Source of the DNA: Demetria terragena DSM 11295
GTDB lineage: Bacteria; Actinomycetota; Actinomycetes; Actinomycetales; Dermatophilaceae
NCBI RefSeq assembly: GCF_000376825.1
Contig: NZ_AQXW01000004.1
Location: 2,294,001-2,358,000 of the forward strand
Length of the DNA stretch: 64,000 nucleotides
Direction: 5' to 3'
Shown one piece after another: positions 45,456-53,439 of this stretch (its first letter is position 1; every line of letters starts with the position of its first letter). Both the position numbers and the translations under genes were made by a program. Under the pieces are notes generated by a model. The model was not told the DNA's origin and did no database searches. It worked only from the letters and a program-made list of their open reading frames with translations.

Positions 45456-46604
45456 ATGATGCCTCGCATGCAAAGCGAGCGTGAGGCCACGAGCCCGCTA
45501 TGGCGGGCCGCGCAGGCGTTCCGCGCCGCATCGTTGATCTACGTCATCGCGATTCAGGTGTCCTCCGACCAGGATTACGAGCGGCCTGGTCTCGCCTGGT
45601 CCCTCACCGGGCTGTTGTTGCTGTGGTCCGGTGTGGCCATCGTCGGTTTCACGCTCAAGATCGCTCGCGGCCGCCTGGTGGTGCTCGACCAGATTATGGT
45701 CACCGCCCTGATGCTCTCCTCGTACGCGGTCGCTGACCCGTCCTGGTGGAACCATCACCAAACGTTGCCGACAACGCTCTGGGCAGCCAATGCGGTGGTA
45801 TCAGCGGGGCTTTGGGGCGGGCCGTGGTGGGGGATGGCCAGCGGGGCGTTGGTGAGCACGACGGCCATGATCGTCTCTGGCGAACTCAGCAACCTGTGGC
45901 TGGACGCGGCATTGCCAGTGCTCCTGGCGGTCGGTGGAGCCCTCGGAATCGCCGCATCCTCGGCCCGGAGGGCTCAGAATCAACTTGCCGAGGCCGTACG
46001 CCTGCGCGCCGCTACCGCCGAGCGGGAACGCCTCGGACGCGAGGTGCATGACGGGGTACTCCAAGTCCTCGCGCTGATGCGACGTCGTGGGGCGAGCGCA
46101 GAAGGCGAGTTGCGTGACCTCGCGCTGCTGGCGGGGGAGCAGGAACGCGCTCTGCGGACCCTTCTTGCCGGGCGACGACCGACCGCGGCACCCGGTGAGC
46201 ACGTTGAAGTGGTCGCCGGATTGCACGATCTGGAAGCGTTGGGCGTGCGAGTGTCGGCACCGGCGGACCCGGTTCTACTGCCCGCACCTACGGGCGAGCC
46301 GTTGGTGGGTGCTGCTCGCGCCGCGGTGACCAATGCACTCCAGCACGCAGGCGATGAGGCGGACGTCTTCGTGCTGGTCGAGGATCTGCCCGATGAGGTG
46401 GTCGTGACCGTGCGTGACGACGGACGGGGAATCGAAGCCGGGCGGGTGCGCGCGGCCGAAACCGAAGGACGGATGGGCATCGCGCAGTCGATCAGAGGCA
46501 GGATGACCGATATCGGTGGCGAAGCCCGGCTCACCACGTCCCCGGGCGAAGGTGTCGAATGGGAACTGGCCGTGCGACGCGACCAACCGGAGGAGAAGTC
46601 GTGA
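45456..46604 (+). CDS. MacS-type sensor histidine kinase
   Basis: The 382-residue product has five or so membrane helices in the first 170 residues, then HisKA_3 with ERERLGREVHDGVLQVLALM (phospho-His) and an HATPase with NALQHAG, DDGRGIE and GIAQSIRGRM. The pattern fits actinobacterial MacS-like sensors. The start could be 45456 or the ATG at 45468. It begins 4 nt after guaD and overlaps its response regulator by 4 nt. The signal is unknown. Confidence 0.85.
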   Translation: MMPRMQSEREATSPLWRAAQAFRAASLIYVIAIQVSSDQDYERPGLAWSLTGLLLLWSGVAIVGFTLKIARGRLVVLDQIMVTALMLSSYAVADPSWWNHHQTLPTTLWAANAVVSAGLWGGPWWGMASGALVSTTAMIVSGELSNLWLDAALPVLLAVGGALGIAASSARRAQNQLAEAVRLRAATAERERLGREVHDGVLQVLALMRRRGASAEGELRDLALLAGEQERALRTLLAGRRPTAAPGEHVEVVAGLHDLEALGVRVSAPADPVLLPAPTGEPLVGAARAAVTNALQHAGDEADVFVLVEDLPDEVVVTVRDDGRGIEAGRVRAAETEGRMGIAQSIRGRMTDIGGEARLTTSPGEGVEWELAVRRDQPEEKS

Positions 46605-47254
46605 CTGACCACCCGATCACCGTCATGGTTGTCGACGATCACCCCATGTGGCGTGATGGGGTCAGCCGCGACCTGACCGCGGCCGGCTTCGACGTCGTGG
46701 CGACTGCCGATGGTGTGCGTACGGCCGGCGACCGGGCGGCGGCCACACAGCCGATCGTGGTGCTGATGGATATGACGTTGCTGGACGGCAATGGTGCTCA
46801 GGCGACAGCCGCGGTGCTCGGCGTCTCGGCGCACAGCCACGTGCTGGTGCTGTCGGCGTCGTCCGAGCGGGAAGATGTGCTCGAGGCGGTGAAGGCAGGA
46901 GCGAGCGGCTATCTCGTGAAGTCCGCCTCGGCGGCTGAGCTCGTCGATGCCGTCCAAGCCACCGCCCAGGGCCAGCCCGTCTTCACGCCGGGGCTGGCCG
47001 GGCTGGTGCTGGGCGAATATCGCCGGATGTCTGCTGAGCCCGCTACCGATGGCGCGCCGGTCCCCACGATCACCGATCGTGAAACGGAGGTCCTGCGGTT
47101 GGTTGCCAAAGGGCTGACCTCCCGCCAGATCGGCACCAGGCTGTCGGTGTCCCATCGCACCGTGGAGAACCACGTGCAGTCGACCTTGCGCAAGTTGCAG
47201 TTGGCTAACCGGGTCGAACTGGCGCGGTACGCGATCGAAAAGGGCCTCGACTAA
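46601..47254 (+). CDS. LuxR/NarL-family response regulator
   Basis: The 217-residue product has a receiver with VVDDHPMWRDG, phospho-acceptor in VLMDMTLLDG and Lys in GYLVKSAS. The LuxR helix-turn-helix is TITDRETEVLRLVAKGLTSRQIGTRLSVSHRTVENHV. GTG 46601 overlaps the kinase stop. A small hairpin, CCACGC/GCGTGG at 47283-47299, follows. Targets are unknown. Confidence 0.92.
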   Translation: MTDHPITVMVVDDHPMWRDGVSRDLTAAGFDVVATADGVRTAGDRAAATQPIVVLMDMTLLDGNGAQATAAVLGVSAHSHVLVLSASSEREDVLEAVKAGASGYLVKSASAAELVDAVQATAQGQPVFTPGLAGLVLGEYRRMSAEPATDGAPVPTITDRETEVLRLVAKGLTSRQIGTRLSVSHRTVENHVQSTLRKLQLANRVELARYAIEKGLD

Positions 47255-47342
47255 GCACCCGTCAGTACCCGCGCGGAAGTCCCCACGCAGGACGCGTGGA
47301 ACTACTCATGTCGTGAGCCGTCCGGGCGGCGAGGCTCATTCC

Positions 47343-48968
47343 ATGAATACTCAAGTCACCGATCCGTTCGCGCCCCCTGGGTGGGAGACCGACTCACCGG
47401 CGCCACCGGAGGCGCCCCAACAGCCCTGGTGGCAGCGCGATGGGGTGATCAGCCGACTCTTGGTCCTTGCTGGCGTCGGCGTGACCCTCATCGGCGTCGT
47501 CATGCTGCTCGTCGTCGCCGCTCAGCACGGCCTGCTCGGCCCGCACGTTCGGGTCGCCGGCGGCGGGGTGTTGTCCGCCGCGCTGATCGGCGCCGGGTGG
47601 CGCGTCATGGACCGTCCGGGTGGACGTATCGGGGGAGTCGCCCTGCAAGCCACCGGCTTCGCGGGAATCTTCCTGGAGATCCTTGCGATCACGACGTTCT
47701 ACGAGTGGGTGCCGCCGCTCGTCGGCCTGGTGCTCGCTTTTGGTGCCACTGTCGGCGGCGCCTTGTGCGCGATGCGCTGGAATGCGCAAAGCCTGGCCGT
47801 CCTGGTGATCGGGTCCGGCGCGCTCTTGGCGCCGTTCCTCACCCGCGAGTTGAACTCCACGTTGGTGGCGTTCTTGCTCGTGTTCGCCGTGGTCGGCGCG
47901 ATTCCGGAGATCCTGCGTGGCTGGGAAGCGTTGGCGCTGGTGCGTACCACCCCCGTCGTCGTGGCTGCGGTCGCCGCCTTCGGTCTCGAACCGACGATGA
48001 CCAGCACCACACCGTCAGTCATTGATTTCCTGACCTGCCTCAGCATCCTCATGGTCGGACTCGTCTCTGGACTCGTGAGCATGCGCCAGCACGCGAACCC
48101 ATTGCCCCTCATCGCGATGGCGATCACGTCGTTGCCAGCGTTCGGGGTCGGCGCGATGCTGGAGACCTGGCCCGCCGTCAGTTGGTATGCACTCATCGCA
48201 GCGATCCTGATCGCTCCAGTGCTCTTGGTTCGTGACCTTGATCGCGTCCATGTCGTCACGCTCGGCGTCCTGAGCGCGTTCAGCATGCTGATCTGTGTAG
48301 CCCTTCTGACGGTCAGCTACCAGACGGCGCTACCGCTCTTGGGCCTGTCGATCGTGTTGTGTGCGATCGATCTGGTTCGTCCCTCGGCCGCGACTCAGAT
48401 CGCGGGTCAGGCGATGCTGTTGGTCGGTGGCCTCTATCTGATGAATGATGTTCCGCTGGGTGAGTTCGTCAGGGCGGACCTCGCGGCCGGACTGTCGGCT
48501 GGCGCGGCAGTCTCCGCCTGGGTCGGTGTGCTTGCAGCCGCGGTGGCGGGTGTCTCGGCGGCCCGGTCGAGTGCTGTGGTGCGCGATGCGCGGCCCGGGT
48601 TCCTGGTCGGCGACCTCATGGTTGGCCTGTACTTCATGACCGCCGGATTCGTTGCTGCGAGTGTGCAAGCCCTCGGAGTCAGTGCGGGCTTCCCGCTCGG
48701 CCAGTTCCTGTCCACGGCTACCGCCATGGTGGTTGCGGTGGCGCTGCTTGCCTTCGGACTGCGCCGCCCAGACCACGCTCGGGTCGCGTTGACCGCCGGA
48801 CTCGGATTGGTTGCGGCAGCGCTGGCCAAGCTGTTTCTTTTCGACCTGGCATCAACGGGCGGACTCGGCCGTGCGGCTGCGTTCTTGGTCGTTGGTCTGC
48901 TGTTGCTGGCCGCCGGCACCCGTTATGCGCGGACCTTCGCTGAGCGCGGAATGAAGCCAGCGGTCTAG
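47343..48968 (+). CDS. DUF2339-type polytopic membrane protein
   Basis: The 541-residue product has a Pro-rich N-terminus (FAPPGWETDSPAPPEAPQQP) and then at least fourteen hydrophobic segments with few loops, as in DUF2339 membrane proteins. No catalytic motif is visible. The ATG at 47343 is chosen; an in-frame start at 47313 has no better ribosome-binding site. Function is unknown. It lies 88 nt after a two-component system, which might control it. Confidence 0.75.
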   Translation: MNTQVTDPFAPPGWETDSPAPPEAPQQPWWQRDGVISRLLVLAGVGVTLIGVVMLLVVAAQHGLLGPHVRVAGGGVLSAALIGAGWRVMDRPGGRIGGVALQATGFAGIFLEILAITTFYEWVPPLVGLVLAFGATVGGALCAMRWNAQSLAVLVIGSGALLAPFLTRELNSTLVAFLLVFAVVGAIPEILRGWEALALVRTTPVVVAAVAAFGLEPTMTSTTPSVIDFLTCLSILMVGLVSGLVSMRQHANPLPLIAMAITSLPAFGVGAMLETWPAVSWYALIAAILIAPVLLVRDLDRVHVVTLGVLSAFSMLICVALLTVSYQTALPLLGLSIVLCAIDLVRPSAATQIAGQAMLLVGGLYLMNDVPLGEFVRADLAAGLSAGAAVSAWVGVLAAAVAGVSAARSSAVVRDARPGFLVGDLMVGLYFMTAGFVAASVQALGVSAGFPLGQFLSTATAMVVAVALLAFGLRRPDHARVALTAGLGLVAAALAKLFLFDLASTGGLGRAAAFLVVGLLLLAAGTRYARTFAERGMKPAV

Positions 48969-49010
48969 TCCGTGAACGTTGGTGGGCCGGGAATCTCGTA
49001 CTCTAGGGGC

Positions 49011-49088
49011 ATGCTTTCGAATGACCCTGACGACGAATGTAGTCCCCTGCCGGGTAGCGCCCGGCTCACCAGCTGGGTCAGCCGATGA
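49011..49088 (+). CDS. Short ORF translationally coupled to the first CNNM gene
   Basis: ATG 49011 to TGA 49088 encodes 25 residues (MLSNDPDDECSPLPGSARLT then SWVSR). The stop overlaps the next start (ATGA at 49085-49088), and the downstream gene lacks its own good ribosome-binding site. AGGGGC directly precedes the ATG, and TACTCT (48999-49004) could be a -10 box for a leaderless start. It may be a leader peptide; a chance ORF is possible. Confidence 0.45.
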   Translation: MLSNDPDDECSPLPGSARLTSWVSR

Positions 49089-50446
49089 ACATCACGATCG
49101 GTCTGGCCAGCATCGTCCTCCTGACACTTGCCACCGCATACTTCGTGGCACAGGAGTTCGCGTACGTCGCCGTTGACCGCGGCAAACTGAAGCGTCTGGC
49201 CGAAGAGGGAGACAAACCCGCCGAGCGCGCGCTCCGCGTCACCTCGCGTTTGTCCTTCGCTCTATCCGGCGCCCAACTCGGGATCACCGTCACCGCCTTG
49301 CTCGTCGGATATGTCTCCGAGCCCTACCTCGGTCAGGGCCTCGCCGAGCTTTTGGTGGGAGTTACCCCGCTATCGTCGGCGGCCTCCCTTTCAATCTCGG
49401 TGATCTTTGCGCTGGTATTCAGTACCGCGATTCAAATGGTCGTGGGCGAACTCGCCCCCAAGAATTACGCAATCGCCCGGCCGGTCGCACTGGCCCGTTG
49501 GCTCTCGCGGTCCACGCTGGCCTACCTTGCGATTGCCGGCCCGCTGATCAAGCTCTTCGATGGTGCGAGCACCAAATTGTTGCGCTCAGTCGGCATCGAG
49601 CCCGTCGAAGAACTTGCGCACGGCGCCTCCGCCGAGGACCTGCAGCACATCATTGATGAGTCCGAGGCTGGCGGACTCCTGGACGCCGACCTGAGCCAGT
49701 TGCTTGACCGGGGCTTGGCCTTCTCGGAATTAACCGCGGGCGAGGCGATGACCCCCCGCGTCGACGTCGAGACCATTCCGGAGACTGCGACGGTCGCTGA
49801 GGTCGTCGAGCGCCTGGGCACCGGCCACTCCCGGTTCCCCGTTGTCGGCGAATCGGTGGATGACGTCGTCGGTTTGGTCGGCACGCACGAGGTCCTTGAC
49901 GTTCCGCCAGCGGAGCGCAGCAGCCGTCGGGTGTCCGACGTGATGGACGAGCCGCTGCGACTGCCCGACACCGTCCCGCTCCCGGGCGCACTTGAGCAAT
50001 TGCGGGCAGCGCATCGCCAGCTCGCGGTCGTCGTGGATGAATACGGTGGCCTCGCGGGCGTGCTCAGTCTGGAAGACATCTTGGAAGAGGTCGTGGGCGA
50101 GATTGAAGACGAGGGCGACGCGCCGGAGGTCAACGAAGTCCCCAGTGATGACGGTTGGAGCGTGCCCGCCCGTAAGCGCCTGGATGAGATCGAAGACCAG
50201 ACCGGAATTTCCCTGACTGAATCCGATGACTACGACACCCTCAGCGGACTGGTCCTGTCCGAGCTGGGCCGTACGGCCGAGGTCGGTGACGTCGTCGAGG
50301 TCAGTTGGACCCACCATGACGGCGAGGAGACGCAGAGCCGGGGCGCTCGCTTGATCGTCGAGGCGGTGAGCCGCCACGTGCCAGAGACGGTGCGCTTGGT
50401 TGACACCGGAGCTGTCGCGCCGAGCGAAGAGGAGGTTTCGCGATGA
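49085..50446 (+). CDS. CNNM/HlyC-CorC family membrane protein, full length
   Basis: The 453-residue product has an N-terminal DUF21 membrane domain with three or four helices (ALSGAQLGITVTALLVG and VVGELAPKNYAIA are typical), then two CBS motifs (about 205-330, with VVVDEYGGLAGVLSLEDILEEVVG) and a C-terminal CorC_HlyC domain (about 345-430). The older name is hemolysin-related; relatives are linked to Mg2+ or Co2+ transport. The start is coupled to a short ORF. It overlaps a shorter paralogue by 4 nt. Confidence 0.9.
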   Translation: MNITIGLASIVLLTLATAYFVAQEFAYVAVDRGKLKRLAEEGDKPAERALRVTSRLSFALSGAQLGITVTALLVGYVSEPYLGQGLAELLVGVTPLSSAASLSISVIFALVFSTAIQMVVGELAPKNYAIARPVALARWLSRSTLAYLAIAGPLIKLFDGASTKLLRSVGIEPVEELAHGASAEDLQHIIDESEAGGLLDADLSQLLDRGLAFSELTAGEAMTPRVDVETIPETATVAEVVERLGTGHSRFPVVGESVDDVVGLVGTHEVLDVPPAERSSRRVSDVMDEPLRLPDTVPLPGALEQLRAAHRQLAVVVDEYGGLAGVLSLEDILEEVVGEIEDEGDAPEVNEVPSDDGWSVPARKRLDEIEDQTGISLTESDDYDTLSGLVLSELGRTAEVGDVVEVSWTHHDGEETQSRGARLIVEAVSRHVPETVRLVDTGAVAPSEEEVSR

Positions 50447-51471
50447 GTATTGGTGTCGCACTGAGCCTTTCGCTGGTCCTGCTCATTCTCAATGCGTTCT
50501 TTGTGGCCGCGGAGTTCGCGGTGATCGCGAGCAAGAAGCACCGCCTGCAGGATGCCGCCGAGTCGGGTGGGCGCGCGGCGCGTGCGGCGCTCGATGCCTC
50601 ACGCGAACTCACGCTCATGCTGGCCGGTGCCCAACTCGGGATCACCTTGTGCACGCTCGGCCTCGGTGCACTGGCGAAGCCGGCAGTCAAAGAACTGCTG
50701 TCGCCGGTCCTCAAGTTGACCGGCCTGCCCGATGCCTTCGCCACGGGCATCGCGTTTGCCTTGTCTGTGGCCGTCGTGGTCTTTCTGCACATGGTGGTGG
50801 GCGAAATGGCGCCGAAGTCCTGGGCGATCTCTCACCCTGAGCGCAGCGCCACCTTGCTCGCGTTGCCGTTCCGGGCTTTTACGCGGTCGGTCCGCTGGGC
50901 GCTCACCGGCCTGAACGCGGTGGCAAATGCGTTAGTGCGGTTGGCCAAGGTCGACCCGGTGGACACGGTGGCTGACGCGCATGGGCCACAGGAACTTCAG
51001 ATGCTGCTGGCTCAGTCCCATGAACACGGCGTTCTGCCGGACCATGAGCACCGCATGCTCAGCGGGGCGCTTCGACTAGAGCAGGAGACGCTCGCGGATG
51101 TCACGCGTCCCTGGCGGGAAATCGTCGGCGTCCAGGTCGATGCGACCATGGATGAAGCGTGCGAGATGAGCCGGTCTACGGGTCGTTCGCGACTCGTCGT
51201 GCTCGACGGTGAGGACGCTGTGGGTCTGGTGCACGTACGTCAACTGTTGATCGCTCCTGCGACCTCGAGCGTGCGCGAACAGATGCACGAGATCGTGTCG
51301 ATTCCAGCGGCGGAGCCGTTGATTGACGCATTGGAGACCATGCGGGCACGGCGCGCGCACCTGGCGCTGGTGACGTCCGGATCGATGATGATTGGTCTCG
51401 CGTCCCTGGAGGATGTGTTGGAGCGCGTCGTCGGTCGGTTCGACGACGAGTCCGACCTGATCGACGCTTAA
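50443..51471 (+). CDS. CNNM-family membrane protein lacking the CorC_HlyC domain
   Basis: The 342-residue paralogue has the DUF21 domain (LMLAGAQLGITLCTLGLGAL, VVGEMAPKSWAISHP) and a CBS pair ending with MIGLASLEDVLERVVGRFDDE. It stops where the first protein continues into CorC_HlyC. Tandem long and short forms with overlapping stop and start suggest a heteromeric complex. The role is probably divalent-cation export or homeostasis. Confidence 0.88.
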   Translation: MSIGVALSLSLVLLILNAFFVAAEFAVIASKKHRLQDAAESGGRAARAALDASRELTLMLAGAQLGITLCTLGLGALAKPAVKELLSPVLKLTGLPDAFATGIAFALSVAVVVFLHMVVGEMAPKSWAISHPERSATLLALPFRAFTRSVRWALTGLNAVANALVRLAKVDPVDTVADAHGPQELQMLLAQSHEHGVLPDHEHRMLSGALRLEQETLADVTRPWREIVGVQVDATMDEACEMSRSTGRSRLVVLDGEDAVGLVHVRQLLIAPATSSVREQMHEIVSIPAAEPLIDALETMRARRAHLALVTSGSMMIGLASLEDVLERVVGRFDDESDLIDA

Positions 51472-51486
51472 GCGCCCGCAACCGAC

Positions 51487-51534
51487 TTCGGTCAGACCAT
51501 CAGTGCGCATGTGCTCACGGATGGTCTGACCGAA
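51487..51534. repeat. Dispersed palindromic element, copy 2
   Basis: TTCGGTCAGACCATC (51487-51501) pairs with GATGGTCTGACCGAA (51520-51534). Most bases match copy 1 at 19187-19234, including the loop. It sits 15 bp after the CNNM stop, where it can work as a terminator. Confidence 0.8.
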
Positions 51535-51551
51535 ACGTCGGGGCATCGCCC

Positions 51552-51579
51552 TTGACATCAGTGCAATGTCACATAACAT
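51552..51579 (+). promoter_or_regulatory. Promoter and operator of the hydroxyproline operon
   Basis: A consensus -35 TTGACA (51552-51557) and -10 TAACAT (51574-51579) are separated by 16 bp. The inverted repeat TGACAT-N7-ATGTCA (51553-51571) overlaps the -35 box and spacer. The arrangement fits repression by the GntR regulator encoded at the end of the operon; that binding is inferred. The first ATG is only 6 nt after the -10 box, so the mRNA may be leaderless. Confidence 0.7.
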
Positions 51580-51585
51580 AAAGCC

Positions 51586-52488
51586 ATGACCCAGCCCACT
51601 CCGTGGCGCGGCATCCACGTCGCCACTGCCCTGCCCTTCCACGACGACCTCTCCGTTGACTACGACGCCTGGGGTGAGCATGTGCGTTGGCTCGCTGAAA
51701 ACGGCATGGACGGTGTGACCCCCAACGGGTCACTCGGTGAGTACCAGACTTTGACCGATGCGGAGCGTGCGAAGGTTGTCGAGGTCGCGGCTCAGGCGTC
51801 TCTCGAAGGCTTCGGCCTCATGCCGGGCGTGGCTGCGTACGGGTCACAAGAGACCTGCCGCTGGATCGAGCAAGCGGCCAGTGCCGGAGCGCACTCCGTG
51901 CTCCTGCTGCCGCCGAACACTTTCCGAGCCGACCGCGAGACGGTTCTGGAGCACTATCGCGCGGCGGCTGCTGTCGGACTGCCCATCGTGGCCTACAACA
52001 ACCCGATCGACACCAAGGTTGATCTGACTCCTGACCTACTCGCGGAGTTGCACGGCGAGGGTCTCATCGTGGCCATCAAGGAGTTCACTGGAGACGTACG
52101 GCGCGCGTACGAGATCCGTGAACTGGCGCCTGACCTTGATCTGCTCGTGGGGAGCGATGACGTGCTGTTGGAGCTTGGTCTAGCGGGCGCAGTCGGATGG
52201 ATCGCTGGCTACCCGAACGCCCTGCCGAACTCGACCAAGGAGCTCTATGACCTTGCGACGTCAGGGGATTCGGCAAATCTCGACCGTGCCCTCGAGCTGT
52301 ACCGCGACCTGCACTCCCTGTTGCGATGGGACTCCAAGACCGAGTTCGTCCAGGCGATCAAGCTCTCAATGGACATCGCTGGTCGTCCAGGTGGGGCGTG
52401 CCGACCGCCGCGCCGGGCGCTCCCGAGCGACATCGCCGAGCGAGTGACCGTCGACACCAAGATTGCACTGTCCAAGGGCTACAACTAG
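51586..52488 (+). CDS. DapA-family lyase, probable pyrroline-4-hydroxy-2-carboxylate deaminase
   Basis: The 300-residue TIM-barrel enzyme has the Schiff-base Lys165 in AIKEFTGD, catalytic Tyr137 in AYNNP and the substrate loop NGSLGEY. Its location with a hydroxyproline epimerase and a D-hydroxyproline dehydrogenase points to the deaminase that converts 1-pyrroline-4-hydroxy-2-carboxylate to 2-oxoglutarate semialdehyde. Dihydrodipicolinate synthase itself is unlikely, because the operon and the residues around the pyruvate site differ. It is the first gene of the operon. Confidence 0.85.
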   Translation: MTQPTPWRGIHVATALPFHDDLSVDYDAWGEHVRWLAENGMDGVTPNGSLGEYQTLTDAERAKVVEVAAQASLEGFGLMPGVAAYGSQETCRWIEQAASAGAHSVLLLPPNTFRADRETVLEHYRAAAAVGLPIVAYNNPIDTKVDLTPDLLAELHGEGLIVAIKEFTGDVRRAYEIRELAPDLDLLVGSDDVLLELGLAGAVGWIAGYPNALPNSTKELYDLATSGDSANLDRALELYRDLHSLLRWDSKTEFVQAIKLSMDIAGRPGGACRPPRRALPSDIAERVTVDTKIALSKGYN

Positions 52489-52491
52489 TCC

Positions 52492-53439
52492 ATGGCGCAG
52501 CTTCCCTTTCTCACCCGTGACGACATTGCTGCTCTCGCGACCGATGCCGATGCCGTCGACTTCCTGCACCACGCGTTAGAGGACGGTCGGGTCGATCCGG
52601 AGCAGGACAGCGCGCGGCTGTTCTCTCCGGCGCCTGGCGGCGAGTTCCTCTTCATGCCAACGGGCGGGCAGGAGTGGTCCGGCGTCAAACTGATCACCAT
52701 CGCGCCCGGAAATCCCGCGAACGGCAAGCCGAAGATTCAGGGTCACTACACACTGATCCGCAGCGCCGACCTGGAGCCGGTCGCGATGCTCGATGGCATC
52801 GAGCTCACCCTTATGCGAACCCCTGCAGTGACCGTTTTGGCGGTACGCCAGTTGCTGGCGGCAGGACCACAGCGCTCCGAGGGACCACTTCCTGTCGTCA
52901 TTTTCGGCACGGGACCCCAGGCCGCGCGTCACTTGAGCATGCTGGCGGATGTGGTCGGGCCAGTCGATGCAGTGGTGGTCGGACGGCGCGACGGGTCTGC
53001 TGAAGCATTCGTTGAATCTTTCTCCGCGGACGGAGTGCAGACGCGAGCAGGCACGGCAGAAGACGTACGTCACGCTGCGGTGGTGATCTGCGTAACCTCT
53101 TCAGCAACACCGGTATTGGACGGCGCATTGATCTCTGACAACACGATCGTGGCGGCTGTTGGGTCGCACGGTGCAGACAAAGCCGAGCTTCCCGCCGACC
53201 TAGTGCGACGCGCCGATGTCGCCGTGGAAGCGCGGGCGTCGGCCATGCGGGAGTCGGGCGACCTGCTGCAGGCGCGTCCGGCTCAAGAATGGGAAGACCA
53301 CACCATCGGAACGCTGGCGGACTTGGTGAACGGGTCCTTCACCCGCCACGCTGGAAAGCCAGCGGTTTTTTCTGGTGTCGGGATGGCCTGGGAAGACCTC
53401 GTCATCGCCACCGACCTTTGGAACAGGAGTCAGGGATGA
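52492..53439 (+). CDS. Ornithine cyclodeaminase/mu-crystallin family protein
   Basis: The 315-residue product has the family N-terminal part (GGEFLFMPTGGQEWSGVKLITI, with the conserved Lys) and a Rossmann domain with VVIFGTGPQAARHL. In hydroxyproline clusters, members act as 1-pyrroline-2-carboxylate reductase or similar imine reductases for proline or 3-hydroxyproline. Here the reaction is uncertain. It lies 3 nt after the deaminase gene and overlaps the aldehyde dehydrogenase by 4 nt. Confidence 0.8.
   Translation: MAQLPFLTRDDIAALATDADAVDFLHHALEDGRVDPEQDSARLFSPAPGGEFLFMPTGGQEWSGVKLITIAPGNPANGKPKIQGHYTLIRSADLEPVAMLDGIELTLMRTPAVTVLAVRQLLAAGPQRSEGPLPVVIFGTGPQAARHLSMLADVVGPVDAVVVGRRDGSAEAFVESFSADGVQTRAGTAEDVRHAAVVICVTSSATPVLDGALISDNTIVAAVGSHGADKAELPADLVRRADVAVEARASAMRESGDLLQARPAQEWEDHTIGTLADLVNGSFTRHAGKPAVFSGVGMAWEDLVIATDLWNRSQG

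Noticed and set aside
51586-52488. Annotation as dihydrodipicolinate synthase (dapA)
   Set aside because: The fold and Schiff-base Lys match the family, but the gene sits in a hydroxyproline operon with epimerase, dehydrogenase and semialdehyde dehydrogenase, which fits the deaminase.
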